Below, one piece after another: positions 10,196 through 21,194 of a stretch of 64,000 nucleotides of DNA. Source of the stretch: Naematelia aurantialba. Lineage: Eukaryota > Basidiomycota > Tremellomycetes > Tremellales > Naemateliaceae. The stretch covers positions 62,001-126,000 of the forward strand of contig JAKFAO010000007.1 in the NCBI GenBank assembly GCA_021527695.1, read 5' to 3'. How positions within the stretch are numbered: the stretch's first letter is position 1; every line of letters starts with the position of its first letter. Under the pieces are notes generated by a model that was not told where the DNA came from, ran no database searches, and was given only the letters and a program-made list of their open reading frames with translations. A program made the position numbers and the translations under genes.

Positions 10196-11920
10196 CTACG
10201 CAAGTCGCTCTGCAACCGCCTTGACGGCCTCCTTCATGATGTGCAGCATGACGTTCACTTCGTCCTCGCTCAGGATCAGTGCTGGGATCAGGCGCAGAAC
10301 GGGGTAGATGGACGTGGTCAGAGTCAGCAGATTGCGGTCGTAGCACTCGTCCTGCACGAGCTTGTTTAGGTTGCCTGGGAGCTTGACGTTTGGTGAGGAC
10401 GGGTGGGTCGCCGTAGCGTCTTTAAACTCGAGCGCCACCATCAGCTGTCGGGGTTAGCGGGTGCTGATAGCGGCGGGGGAGGAGAAACGCACGCCTAAAC
10501 CTCGAACTTCTTCAATCATCCAGCCTCCATTGGCATGATCTGCCTGGATCGCTCTTAGACCGTCGAAGATCTGCGCAGATCTCGCGTTGACGTTTCCGGG
10601 AATGTCATGGGTGCGCATGTACTGTGTGGTAGCCAGTGCCGCAGCGCAAGCCACGACATTACCAGAATATGTTCCGCCCTGCGGCTAGGTTAGTCTCTTG
10701 CTGCAGATTGGCCAGCGGCCAACTCACCAAAGACCCAGCCGGCATGACGTCCAGGATCTCCTTGCGAGTAACGATACCCGAGATAGGCATGCCGTTGGCA
10801 AAGCCTTTAGCAAATGTGATAAGGTCCGGTGTGACCCCAGCGTGCTCGATGGCAAACACCTTGCCAGTCCGGTAGAACCCAGTCTGGATCTCGTCTGCAC
10901 CCTTAGCACGCTATCGTTACAGACGTATGAGAGGACCTACCAACGACGAGCATGATGCCGTGCTTGGTGCACAACTCGCGTAGGTATCGTACGTAGGCGT
11001 GCGGCGCCGGGATGTAGCCACTGCTCCTAGTCAGCTCTTGCTCGGTATACGGTTTGTTCGTGGCACTTGCCCCTCGCCAATGACGGGCTCCAGGAAGACT
11101 GCGGCCGTGTCCTCTGGCTCTGTTTGTTGCTGGAGCAGGTTGTCGACTTGTAGGATCGCCTGCCGCACCAGCTCTTCCTCGGGGGTCTCCTTCGGCAAGC
11201 CCATAGCGTGCCAGTAGGGGAAGGCCGTGGTGTACACACAGGGCTGGGCGTCAGTGGCGGTCGACACGTTCCGCCTCACCATCAGTGGGCCAGTCCCCTT
11301 GAAGAACGACGTCTTGGATCTGGTCAACGCAGCGGCGCCAGATGTCCGGCCTGCCATCAGCCCTGTCATCACATGCCCGACCCACCGTGGTACCCGCCCT
11401 GCATGACGATGATGTTGTTGCGGCGGGTCTTGGCGCGGGCGACCTTGATGGCAGCTTCGATGGCCTCGCTACCCGAGTTCCAGAAGAAGAAGCTGTCGAG
11501 CGACGGGTCCGGCATCATTGCCAGCAGGCTCTCGACGAGCTGCACGTACGGCTCGGAGAGCGCGATGGCACATTGGACGTGAATGATCGACTGCGCCTGG
11601 GTGACGATTGCCTCTGTCACGGCGGGGTGAGAATGACCCAGCGAGGTGACTCCAATGCCCGAGGTAAAGTCAAGCAGTCGGCGTCCATCCTAGACAATCT
11701 GAGCTTATTACGATGACGGGGATGGAAGACAACCTACAGTCGTCAGGACATCGAGACCTCGGCCTTCCTTGAAGACATGGTCACGCAAGCGGCCAATGGC
11801 TTTGGTCACATGCCGGTCGGCGATTGCCTGCAAGCCAGGGGTTGAGGTGGTGACCTGCAGGAGCTTGGCTGCGGACGCGAGAGGCTGGATGTGGGACCGC
11901 GAGGGGACGATGGACGGCAT
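10196..11920 (-). CDS. Class III omega-aminotransferase (4-aminobutyrate aminotransferase-like)
   Basis: PLP enzyme expected to transfer the omega-amino group of GABA or a related amine to a keto acid, giving succinate semialdehyde for the neighbouring dehydrogenase. Exons 11738-11920, 11386-11689, 11071-11350, 10941-11020, 10728-10894, 10493-10678, 10196-10444; about 482 residues. Motifs: GIGVTSLGHSHP, FFFWNSGSEAIEAAIKVAR, GGYHGRTSGA, EPVIGEGGYIPAP, the PLP-binding DEIQTGFYRTGK, the Schiff-base Lys in ITFAKGFANGMP, and SLGGTYSGNVVACAAAL. The third intron (11021-11070) has a GC donor (GCAAGT) instead of GT; only this splice restores the EGGYIPAP motif. It shares a 391-bp divergent promoter with the HAD gene. 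Closest role by motif is GabT/PuuE-like; substrate is inferred. Confidence 0.88.
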
Positions 11921-12311
11921 GGTCGTTCGGCAGAGCGGTGTGAGGCTGTTGGTGCGTATGAGGCTGCAATGAATGCACAGACAATGTCAAATGACAACTT
12001 GAACAACTCGGGCATGCCAAGCGACGTGCTCGGGAACCTCATTGTGTGTTACATGTTGCATTGACCACAGATGAGCTTCGAAGCGTCGCCAAGAAGGGAC
12101 AGAAACAAACGCCCTAAGGGTAGTCGCCGGCTGTGCTTTGCTAGATAACGATTGGGAAGCGACGGCTTTGAGCGAGGCCTGGTGCATCGGCAGTTTGCTG
12201 CGTTTACTACACCTGGGTGCTTCACTCACACGCTTGCTTGCTGCTCACACCATCCACCCGCACCTGCACACACTCAAACAGACTCTGACTCTCATCTGAT
12301 TTGCCCCCACG
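11921..12311. promoter_or_regulatory. Divergent promoter of aminotransferase and HAD hydrolase genes
   Basis: 391 bp separate the two opposed start codons and hold no recognisable coding sequence. The arrangement suggests co-regulation of the two genes. I did not identify a specific operator. Confidence 0.45.
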
Positions 12312-13205
12312 ATGCCTTCAGTCGTCTGTAGGTCTGTGGGGTCATGACCGCTGGGATGCAAGCTGACATTCCAAGTCGACGTCGTCGGCACCTGCTGTAG
12401 GCTGCTCTGCATCACCAGACTGTGCGTTTAAACTGATGGTTAGTCTCGTATGACAACGGCGCCGAGGCAGTGCAAGCGCGACTCGGTCACAAACTCGCCA
12501 AGTATGGCATCCCGTCCAAGCTGCTGTTCTACTCGTGGATGACCTCGACCGAGCGCGACTACTCGTACCTGTCCCAGATCAAACAGTACAAGCCGTTCTT
12601 CCAGATTTTCCGGTCGACTCTCATCCGCCTGCTCTTCCAAGCCGGCGTGCCCGCGTCTGATCTCGACGGGTTCTTCAGCGAAGACGACCTCGACTACATC
12701 ATGGCAGAGTACAAGCAACTGCGTGCGCGGCCAGGCCTGCACGAGATGATGGCCACGCTGCGCGCAGGCGGCTTCGAGGTCTGGTGCTGCTCCGACGCCA
12801 ACGTCGACCGCGTCAAGGGCTACTTTGATGGCGCGGGCGTCGACATGCCCCTCGACCACATCCTCTCGGCAGACATGGTGCAAGCCGGCAAGCCAGAACC
12901 AGCAGTGTACAAGTTTGCCAGGGAAAAGGCAGGCTCAGACCAGCCAGGCGAAGTGTCGGTCTTTGCAGGTGAGCAATTGCCGCTTGAAACGCAAGGTCTC
13001 CCTCCGTAGTCGCAACTCGAGAATGACACGGGCAGCATCGCACGCCTGGGACTGCGCAGCTGCAAAGTCCGCTGGCTTCCAGACGGCATACACTACCACG
13101 TACGAGTACGATGAGTGCGTCGATGTCTTTGGCAAGGCCGACTTTGTGGCGCCGGACCTGGTCTCACTCGGCAAGGGCATTGTGGACAAATGGGGACGCA
13201 AGTAG
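12312..13205 (+). CDS. HAD-superfamily hydrolase, 2-haloacid dehalogenase-like
   Basis: About 243 residues from four exons, two of them tiny: 12312-12327 (16 nt), 12376-12396 (21 nt), 12444-12968, 13036-13205. Splicing creates motif I FDVVGTCFSY with the nucleophile Asp. Motif II is WCCSDAN, the motif III lysine lies in GKPEPAVY, and motif IV is in ASHAWDCAAAKSAGF. The cap domain lies between motifs I and II (YSWMTSTERDYSYL). This pattern fits L-2-haloacid dehalogenase-type (type II) HAD proteins, which in fungi are often of unknown substrate. It sits divergently from the aminotransferase and convergently to the FAD oxidoreductase, so it may act in the same catabolic route; that is inference. 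Confidence 0.85.
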
Positions 13206-13314
13206 AGGTGTACCCCATGTGCATGGATGCCGTGCGTTTGCGCCAGTCGAAACACACATACTTCCATACTTCCATACATCATGGCATGCTACAATCATAC
13301 CCTCGTGGAATAGC

Positions 13315-15056
13315 CTACAAGCTCGCATCCATCGCCTGCGCCAGCATGGCACCTTCATCCGCAATTCCAACAGTCCCAGCGACCTTGTCCGTCTCCTCGC
13401 CCTGGCCCATTGCAGCCTTGATCGTATTGACCCTGGACTCCAGCCTCTCGCGGGTCATCCAGTACGGGGACGGCACAGCGGACTCGAATGCTGCGGCTGC
13501 TTCGGACGAAATACTGCCGTTGACCAGGTGCGAGGTGACGAGGGTGTTGAGTGCTGCTGTGCATCCTGGTATGCGCGGCATGCCTGTTGCGTTCAGCGAC
13601 GGCTGCTACCCCTCCGTGCACTTACCGTGTCCAGTGAAGCCAGCGCAGATGAAGACTCCTGGTCGACCGGGAATCTGGCCAATATAAGGCAACATGTCAC
13701 TCGAGTATCCGAGCACTTTGTTACTCAGCGTTGAGCCTCACTCGCAGCACCCACCTCCCGACCAGACCTTGTCCACATTGCCATGCTTGTTCCCGTTCCA
13801 GCCCACAAAGTACTTCTTCATGTATTCCTCAAAGTACGCCGTGACGCCTGGGATCTCCTGGTCGTCCCACTTGTTGTCATACCACTTGTCGAGATCCTTC
13901 AGGTAGCACGACTTTGCCCCACCGAGGATGATGCTGCGGTCTCCCCGCCCGGGAATCCGGCCCCGGCCCTGACGTGGGATCATGTAGTCGATATCGCCTA
14001 CGCCGTGTCGCAGGCCGTACGTGTACTTGATCGGGCCTGGAACAGCCCCAGGCGAATGCGACGGTGCGGGGGTGATGGAGCATGCCGTGCCTCGGACTGG
14101 GATGATGAGCGGTTTGAACTCGGGGAGGAGAGAAGAGGTATATGCATTGGTGGCGACCAGCACCGTCGAAGCGCGGATATCGCCTCGGGATGTAGATACG
14201 ATCCAGCTGCCGGCTTTGTCGCCTGGAGACAACGACGTTGCAGGCGTGTGCGCTTGCAGGTTCATGCCCTTGCCCAGACATTTCCGGATCACTGCAAGGT
14301 CAGGCTCACGAAAACTGTCGGTTTTGACCATGTCAACTCACACGCCGTGGCCAACTTGTACGGCCAAAGATGCCCCGCCGGGTAGCTTACACCCCAGTAT
14401 CCCCCCCTGATGCCGGTAAGCGCCTCGAGCTCGGCGGGATCATCGACGCTGCGCACGTCCCAGTTCTTGATACTTTGCGGGAACTCGGAGCTTCGAGCGT
14501 CCCAGTCTTTGCGGCCCTCGATTGCATCTTTCTCGACGAAGCAGACGTCAAAGGCGCGAGTGACATGCATGTCGCAGTCGATGTCTTCCTTCTCGACGAG
14601 CTCCGCATACTGCCCCAGCGCCGCCTGCTCAAAGTCCATGAGCTGGTTGGCGACCTCGGCGCCAAACGCAGCCGCCTGCGCCCGGAAGCCGAGACACGTC
14701 AACGGCTTGCAATGGCCGCCTGGTCGATCAGCGCCGCCCCTCACAGCCCGAGCGAGAGCCCTGATCATTCTGGGCAGTCACATGCGACAGCACTCACCAT
14801 TTCGGGCAGTCGCGCTGCCGCACACCTCGTCCGCCTCGAGCATGACGACCGTCAGGTCGCGTCCGTCTGCTGCTGCCTGGGTGTACAGGTGGTACGCGAG
14901 CATGGCACCGCTGAGCCCGCTGCCGACGATCACTGCATCCGCTTGGGATGGGACCTCCCCGGTCGTACGCACATGTTGCAGCTCGGTGTCTCGCTCGGAA
15001 AGCCAGAACGAGTCGAGCCGATTCGGAACGGGCAGCAGGGGCGTTTCGCAACTCAT
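13315..15056 (-). CDS. FAD-dependent oxidoreductase (DAO family, PuuB/gamma-glutamylputrescine-oxidase-like)
   Basis: About 510 residues from exons 14798-15056, 14342-14719, 13755-14291, 13626-13715, 13315-13583. The N-terminus has the dinucleotide-binding VIVGSGLSGAMLAYHL, followed by the acidic end of beta2 (VMLEADE) and RNGGHCKP, a signature of bacterial PuuB-like and fungal DAO oxidoreductases. Later: TVLVATNAYTSSLLPEF, IPVRGTACSI, and the C-terminal FAD contact GYSSDMLPYIGQIPGRPGVFICAGFTGHG (split by an intron). The family oxidises amines or amino acids to imines with release of H2O2. Next to an aminotransferase and succinate-semialdehyde dehydrogenase, an early step in polyamine or omega-amino-acid breakdown is plausible, but the substrate is unknown. 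Confidence 0.85.
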
Positions 15057-15371
15057 CGTGACCGGTCGTCTGCGGCCAGGCGTTCGACCGTCTTGTTCAG
15101 TATCGTGCGTACCTCTTGAGTATCTTCTGTACCCCGCATCGTCGGCCCACTCTCCACTCTCGCCAGTGCACAAGCAACAAGGAGACTGTGATGCTAGGCC
15201 GTGTCTGATTGGAGGATGACTAGCGACGGCTAAGCGGCAAAAAGCTCCGAACTGCGAGCGCTACGATATATTTCGCCACCCATTATCAGGCCTTCGCCGA
15301 AGGTAGGCGAGGCGCTGTGACAAAACCTTTGCACTGAATTATAGGCCATGCATGCTCTGCTCCCTGCCCGC
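15057..15371. other. Short intergenic between oxidoreductase promoter and regulator 3' end
   Basis: 315 bp without a recognisable gene; promoter of the oxidoreductase on the left, 3' flank of the Zn2Cys6 gene on the right. Confidence 0.4.
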
Positions 15372-17941
15372 TTAGATGAGAAGGACCGACTTGCCCAACT
15401 TGGCCATGACGTCGCACCAGTGTTTCTTTCCTTGACCCGCATCAATGCCCTTCCACTGCTCTTCCAGCAGATCCCTCTGTGAGAAACTTTAGCTGTGAAA
15501 CAATCGCCCGTACGCATCTACTCACCGCAACCTCTAGGTCTTCGCAATAGTCAAACCGGAAAGCGTCAAACAGCTCGCGGACTTTGGTCCGTACTTCGAC
15601 TTGACAAAAGACGCCGGCAATCAGTAGTGGCCAAATGAGCATGACGGGCTGCCTCATGGCGGACGCCTCGCTACAGAGTTCCAGGACGTGGTTGATGGCT
15701 TTAACGATGCGTGGCGTTGTCGTGGGCTGTTCCAATATCTGCCGGCTTGAGCGGAGGCTCACACGCGATAAAGATACGACTTACGTCGGCAAGGATGAAT
15801 ATCACAGCCATGTATTTGTAGATATAGTCTCCGCACTATCATTCAGCGCCGCAGCCGATGGCCACTTACGGTCACTCTGACGTGCTGAGGCAGTCCATTT
15901 AGACTGTTGCCCCAAATATCGAGCTCCAACAAGAGACACTGCCCTTCGCGGACGAAATGCTGCCCGATATCCCACATCTCATCAGGCGGACCTTTGAGAC
16001 TGAGCGCTAAACGTCGTTTCTGCGAGTCTAGAACGGCGACCTGGGACGATTAGCAATGACGTGCAAGACTCGGGTGACACTCACTCGTGCGACAAGATCA
16101 ACCATGGCGCGTGATATCCCAAATCTGTCGCACACTCAGTATGAATCGAGTGAGATTTATACAATCGAATGTAAGACTCACGTTCGCTCGACCGACTCCC
16201 ACTCCCAGCGCGTCTGCGAGGTCTCGACACTCTCAAACCACCACGGGTCGAAGTTGCCCAACAGCGTCGGTTCTTTTCCCGTGATGAATGAGCCTGTGTT
16301 GGTCAGCTCAGACTCACTGTTCGCTTACTGAAGACGTCGTGCGTGGCGAGGTTTTCCAGAAGATACCGTCGGGTGAACGAGTACTGAGCGCCTTTGAGCA
16401 TTTCCTGCGGTCCGCCTTTCTTCGTCACGACATTCAGTGCAAACTCCAGGTTCTCACGCCACGTCGGATCGGCACTGATGACCTGCTCGCGTCAGGTATA
16501 CTCCTCGTACTCCATCACGCACATCTCGTATACACAGCAGGGTGCAAGCTGCGAGAATACTGTCCGCTACTCGACATCAGCGCAGCCGACGAGAAACACG
16601 GTCAGCTCACTCTGGTGTGGACTACCATCGCCGCTCGCCGCTAACAATGTGTTGGCTAACGCAGCCTTCTTGAACTTCCTTCCCAGCTCCTTCATCTTGC
16701 CCCACTGAACCGCCCAGTGTGAGTGACTGAAGCCAGGCTCAGCCGCGAGCGACTGGGCCGCTTCATGCGCAAAGTGCGTGACGCTCGTACTAAGCATACT
16801 CATGCGTATCGCCGCTGATGCCGCCGAGTGGGTGTCGAGCAAGTTCAGGGGTGTACATAGTGCGAGCAGAGGATTTGGGCCTATATTGCCCATTGTGATG
16901 AGGATCCGGGACGTATTGTTACAGTAGTGATGAAACAGTGTACGAGCCACGGGGGAAGGAAAGGCGTTTGAGAGAACATCAGTCGATCCTGGCTGGCCCA
17001 AGTTGCGTCGCGAAGGGCCAAACTCGAATAAAGAGTCGTCCGTAGCGTAGGCCCTGAGCGATATCAGCGATGCGGCTGGTGTGTCAGCGGGGTTCATGTA
17101 CTGTAGGATGGAGTCCACCATCAGCAGACGAGGCGGGATCATGATCGGCGGCGTGGGTGTCGAGTGAGGGTCGGGCCGTTTTCCTGCTCGACGGTTGATG
17201 AGAAGCGACTTGGCTAGATTGGTAAAGTGAGGCATAGTTTGTAAGAGTGCCGAAGCTGCCGAAGAGCTGCTTGACCCGACATCCGGTGGAGTGACGAGCA
17301 GCGACGGATCGGCAGCTGGCAGAGCCGATGAAAACGGTGTGAAGCCGGAGAGGAATTCAAAGTCAGCGGCCTGAGACGTAAGTACACGTTCACGACTACC
17401 ACTCACGTTCCCGTCGCCCAAGCTGGGTTCGAGTTTGGCCACATCCGACGACGCCAGCTGGTCGAGAGGAGAGACATTGTCGACTCCCCATGACACCTCG
17501 CCCTCCCTTGCGCTTTGAGAGCTCCCGGGGTTCTCCACGCTCGTGCCCGATGTCTCGCGCTTGCGGCGTTTGCTGTTCTTGAACTCGCCAGGTTGGGGAT
17601 ACTCGCATGGCCGCTGCGCCGCAACACACCGCAGACAGGTCGGGGTCGTCTCGTCGCATTTCACCTTGTGCTTCCGGCACGCTATGCATCCCGTCGTACT
17701 ACGTGTGTACTTGAGACGTTTCCGAGGCTGATCATCATCTGGCAAAGGTCCCGCGCTTCGCTGGGCCGCCTGAAACCGAGGTTCAGAGTCCAGGCGGAGG
17801 ATAAGGAAGGGAGGGTACTCACCGCCTGCTCCGCTATGGTCCGTGCTCGATTAGCGTCGACGATCTTTCCTATGCTGGATCAGCGGCCTCCACTACAGGC
17901 TGTCACCGACCACCTACTCGCTTGACGGGAGATCTCGGCAT
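15372..17941 (-). CDS. Zn2Cys6 transcription factor, probable cluster regulator
   Basis: Binuclear zinc-cluster activator of more than 600 residues, from at least 11 exons. The zinc cluster is near the N-terminus: GCIACRKHKVKCDE, then CLRCVAAQRPCEYP, with a basic linker. The C-terminal half matches the fungal transcription factor domain 2 type: ADSILAACTLLCIRDV, WRENLEFAL, then SSFITGKEP and NFDPWWFE after splicing, ending KLGKSVLLI. The start is uncertain: either MPRSPVKR (17941, GT donor) or MSLHFDY (17960), which needs a GC donor; both join in frame to IVDANRART. The 36-nt segment 17371-17406 has perfect intron borders but is open in frame, so retention would add 12 residues. Its position at the end of the catabolic genes suggests it controls them, like UGA3 in yeast; this is inference. 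Confidence 0.8.
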
Positions 17942-17960
17942 AATCAAAGTGTAGCGACAT

Positions 17961-19516
17961 GATCGACTGGAGAGATGGACGAAACCTCTAAACTGTGTTT
18001 TTTTTATCTCTCCCGCGACATCGTCTACCCCGGCTTGTCCAGAAGTTGTTACGCGCAGTCCACTCAAACGTCGGTCGTCATGATGGCCTTGCAGATCAAT
18101 TACGTTGCTGCAGCAGGCCAGGTCCATGCAGGAATCGTAGAACGGGAACCCATCCGCCTTGTACCCCGTCGGATGCTGGAACAGCGGTCTTCGCAATGTG
18201 TGGAGCTTCCCCAGCAGCCGCTGGACAGTCAACACTTGCGACCGACCCTGACCGCAATCACTCGGGCCTACCTTAATGTATGCGGACGGCTGCAGACTAA
18301 TCTCACACTCAACGAAGGAGCGATTCATTGTTCTGTGAAGGTTTGGAAGAACAGCACGGGAGATTCGGGCAGCTCAAGCTTCCCGGCTCCTCTATCCCTC
18401 CGGAAACGCAGACTTCTCAGATAACCAGTCATTCGAGACCGCATCCGTAATTCAGCCATCTCAGGCCCCCTTGGCACCTACTCTGCCGCCGAACTGGCTC
18501 GAAATGGACGCTGATGCCTTAGGCCCCATTATCGTCTTCCGCCCTGGAAGAGGTCTGCCCTCTGTCGAGTCACAGCCTGAGAGGTGGACTATCTGTCTGT
18601 CGCTTCTCACACGCCCTCTCGCAGCGCTACCATGATCCAGAATGTCAGAGAACTCCACTTCATTTGCACCCCACGGCAGCTTCCCCCATCAGGCCTATCT
18701 ACCTTCCTCGGCAGTAGTGATCAACATCAGACCCCAGCGGCGCTCCACAGAGACCGCAAAAGTGCCGGAGAGGTATATGCAGCGGCCGCGCAGTCGAACG
18801 AGGTCGTCTCAGTCTTGTTCATCCCGTCGGACATGCAGGCAATCAAGCGGGCGTGCGACCATGGTGGCGCGTTGTCGACTCAAGACTGCATCTGTGGCCG
18901 ATGGAGCTGTCACACCACTCTGACCATTGCTGCGCGAGCGACTCGTGCATGCTTGTAAGCACTGCGAGAGTATCCGGACGCAGCCTTACAGCGGTTGTCC
19001 ACTGCCGCAACTACAAGGAGCAAGCCGCTCGAGGAGACAAGGGATGGATCTTGATACCAGAGGAAAGCGAGGCTATCGTCAACTGCAATCTACCCATGCC
19101 TTCCGCCCCCTTCCTCCGGAAATTGATTGAACAGATTTAACTGGATTGCGAAGTTTAGGTTGCTCGATAAACAAGTCTCGTACCACTATAATCGCGCATT
19201 TCGACGCCTTCGACGGGTCTTCCGCGCGAACCGGGGGTCGAGCGAGGACATTGAACTCGTGTTCATGGCGGATCAAACAACGGACGATCATGTGTATGAA
19301 CTTTACTCGAGGACCGAGTGCGATGAGCAGAGGTTTTTGCAGCCTGTGTCATAATTTGCATTCGCTTTTGGCCAGTCTATGCTCGGCCACGTCGATGACT
19401 GATCACATTAAAAGAAAGAAAGAAGGCTAACTGCAAACGTACACGGCCTCCCCCCCCCCCACACACACACACCTCCCGAGCGCGCGATCACTACATATTA
19501 CCAAAGGCTGTTCCTC
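17961..19516. other. 1.5-kb stretch without a convincing gene
   Basis: Only short open frames occur (at most 149 codons) with no recognised motif and no coherent exon chain. The frame 18853-19140 ends in a protein-like stretch (WILIPEESEAIVNCNLPMP), and a Cys-containing stretch (ACKHCESIRTQ) lies in an overlapping frame, so a decayed gene is possible. A C-tract followed by (CA)n occurs at about 19449-19474. Confidence 0.35.
19449..19474 (+). repeat. Poly-C / (CA)n simple repeat
   Basis: Ten C residues followed by about seven CA dinucleotides in intergenic DNA. Confidence 0.8.
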
Positions 19517-20488
19517 TCAATGAAGAGTCTTCAGAGGCACTGTGGAGCTGAGAGACGCGTCATCTCTACCAGCGAGCCTGACCCTGCGCCTCCCAATACG
19601 AACCCAGCCACCAATGACCCCGGCAAATAGCAAGGCAGCACAGACCACGATGGCGACCACGGCCCCGATCCCGCCACCTGCAGCTGCCGACAGGCCGGAC
19701 GAGGACGACGTTGTTGCTGTCGCTGCCGAAGCGTAAATGCTGATCGTTTGACCATTGATAGACGATTCGCCGTCAGTGCTGTTGAGCGTCGTGGAGCTCC
19801 CCTCGCCAGCCACGTTCAGGATGGTAGACGTGTTGGAGCAAGTGTACGAAGGGGCCGAGTATTCGTCGTCAGAGACCAGGGTGATATCGGCGCATTGGTA
19901 GTAATAGGTCTCGGTGCCGTAAAGCTGGATATCAGCGGCGCTTCAGGGTGCCGGCTTACCTGATAGAACAGCATGAGGGTGACCTCCGAACCAGCAGTAA
20001 GGCCTTGGGCTTCAAAGTCGGGTGAAGCAGTGCAGTAGTCCCCTGGTGACATGTCGAGGATCGTACTGGTATACGTCTCGAACTGATGGAAAGCACTTGG
20101 GTCGCTTGAATTAACAAACATGATATTTGCGTTGGCAGTTACGCCGATGGATTGAATCGAGATGTCACCACTTGCTGTCAGTCCGTCAGTGTCTGAGATG
20201 GGAGGCAACTCGCAAAAAAGTAAGCTCACAAAGTGGGAAATTCGTCCTGGTCGAGCTGACTGCCATATTTCCGCACGGATCGTACGCAGCGGTAGTGGCG
20301 TTGAAGCCAGACCGCGGGGGAGGATAGATGAATGCCAAGGGGCTCTCAGTGTATTCCTAAGCGGCCATCAGCAGGTGTACTGGGTGGAAGATTGAATTCC
20401 TTACCTCGATGTCGATGGAGGCCGTCTGCCGCTTGAGGACGGCTGCGCTGGCCACCATGGCGAAACTGAGGCAAGTGAGCATGCGCAT
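19517..20488 (-). CDS. BIM1-like (X325-type) surface protein with a membrane span and cytosolic tail
   Basis: About 277 residues from exons 20405-20488, 20230-20356, 19960-20174, 19517-19924. A signal peptide (MRMLTCLSFAMVASAA) is followed by a KR dibasic site. The domain has YPPPRSGF, DPCGN, SSTRTNFPLSSGDISIQS, YTSTILDMSPGDYC and YYYQCADITLV. These are hallmarks of the BIM1-like copper acquisition/X325 family of LPMO-related proteins. The C-terminus differs from the usual GPI signal: a Gly-rich hydrophobic span (GGGIGAVVAIVVCAALLFAGVIGG) is followed by a basic, 30-residue polar tail (RIGRRRVRL...), so it is probably a type I membrane protein. The expected N-terminal copper-binding histidine of the mature protein is not visible. 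It is head-to-head with a paralogue; exons 2 and 3 have matching phases, and exon 3 is 215 nt in both. Confidence 0.82.
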
Positions 20489-21194
20489 GGTACAACTCAG
20501 AGAAATTTTGGAAGCCACGGAAGGAAGAGAGAGATGCCTCGTCGACCTGCGCGGGTACAAGACACATTGCATGGACTTCGGTGATCGGCCGACCGGTGCC
20601 CAATCGAGCGGTACGAGTATGGGGACACCGACTGACGCCCAGCGCCACTCGGAGAGGAACGGAAGAGGAACGGGGAGAGGAACGGGAGAGGAACAAGACA
20701 CGAGAGGGAGACGAGAGGGAGACGAGAGGGAGACGAGAGGGAGACGAGAGGCAGACGAGAGGCAGACGACGAGAGGCACGGCAGCGTCTCCAGGCCATGT
20801 GTGCCAAGCAAACCACTACAACTAGCTAGAGCATGCGTCGTTCAGTCCCGGTGCCTCGACGTAGCACTCGCCTACATCTCGCTCCGTGCACGACACCCTA
20901 AGGTTATCTGCCAAACCTTTTGCTAAGCGCGCAGAGGTATGAGATGCAAACGCCATGGTGCCTTGCTCGGCCGATCGTGTTTCTCTCAGGGCGCGGGCCG
21001 TAATCAGATAAGACAACCCGAATGTCTTGCCGTCTTTTATTCCGCAGCAGTGGCTCAGCCTCCAGCCTCCAAGATCGGCCGACGTGGGCAGAGCTCATTC
21101 CAGGCGTATAATAAAAGACCGCAGTGAAGGCTGACAAACGTTCTTCCATCGCTTCCCCTTCCATTTTCTCAGGCAGCCGAAAAACAAACAAGAA
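20489..21194. promoter_or_regulatory. Divergent promoter of the two BIM1-like genes
   Basis: 706 bp between opposed start codons. Toward the plus-strand gene a TATA-like TATAATAAAA lies at about 21109, some 85 bp before the ATG. Toward the minus-strand gene there is a GA-rich minisatellite. I saw no exact Mac1-type TTTGCTCA element. Confidence 0.5.
20641..20775 (+). repeat. GAGAGGGAGAC 11-bp minisatellite
   Basis: Degenerate GAGAGGAACGG units pass into six or more 11-bp GAGAGGGAGAC or GAGAGGCAGAC units. It lies 150-290 bp upstream of the minus-strand BIM1-like ATG, so it may be in its 5' UTR or promoter. The purine bias gives spurious open frames on both strands. Confidence 0.85.

Noticed and set aside
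18927..19130. Cys-containing frame resembling a zinc cluster
   Set aside because: Cys spacing does not fit Zn2Cys6 and no downstream domain or splice chain supports a gene.
20346..20829. Open frames over the GAGAGGGAGAC repeat
   Set aside because: They are made by the purine-rich repeat and overlap the signal-peptide exon of the BIM1-like gene in the wrong frame.
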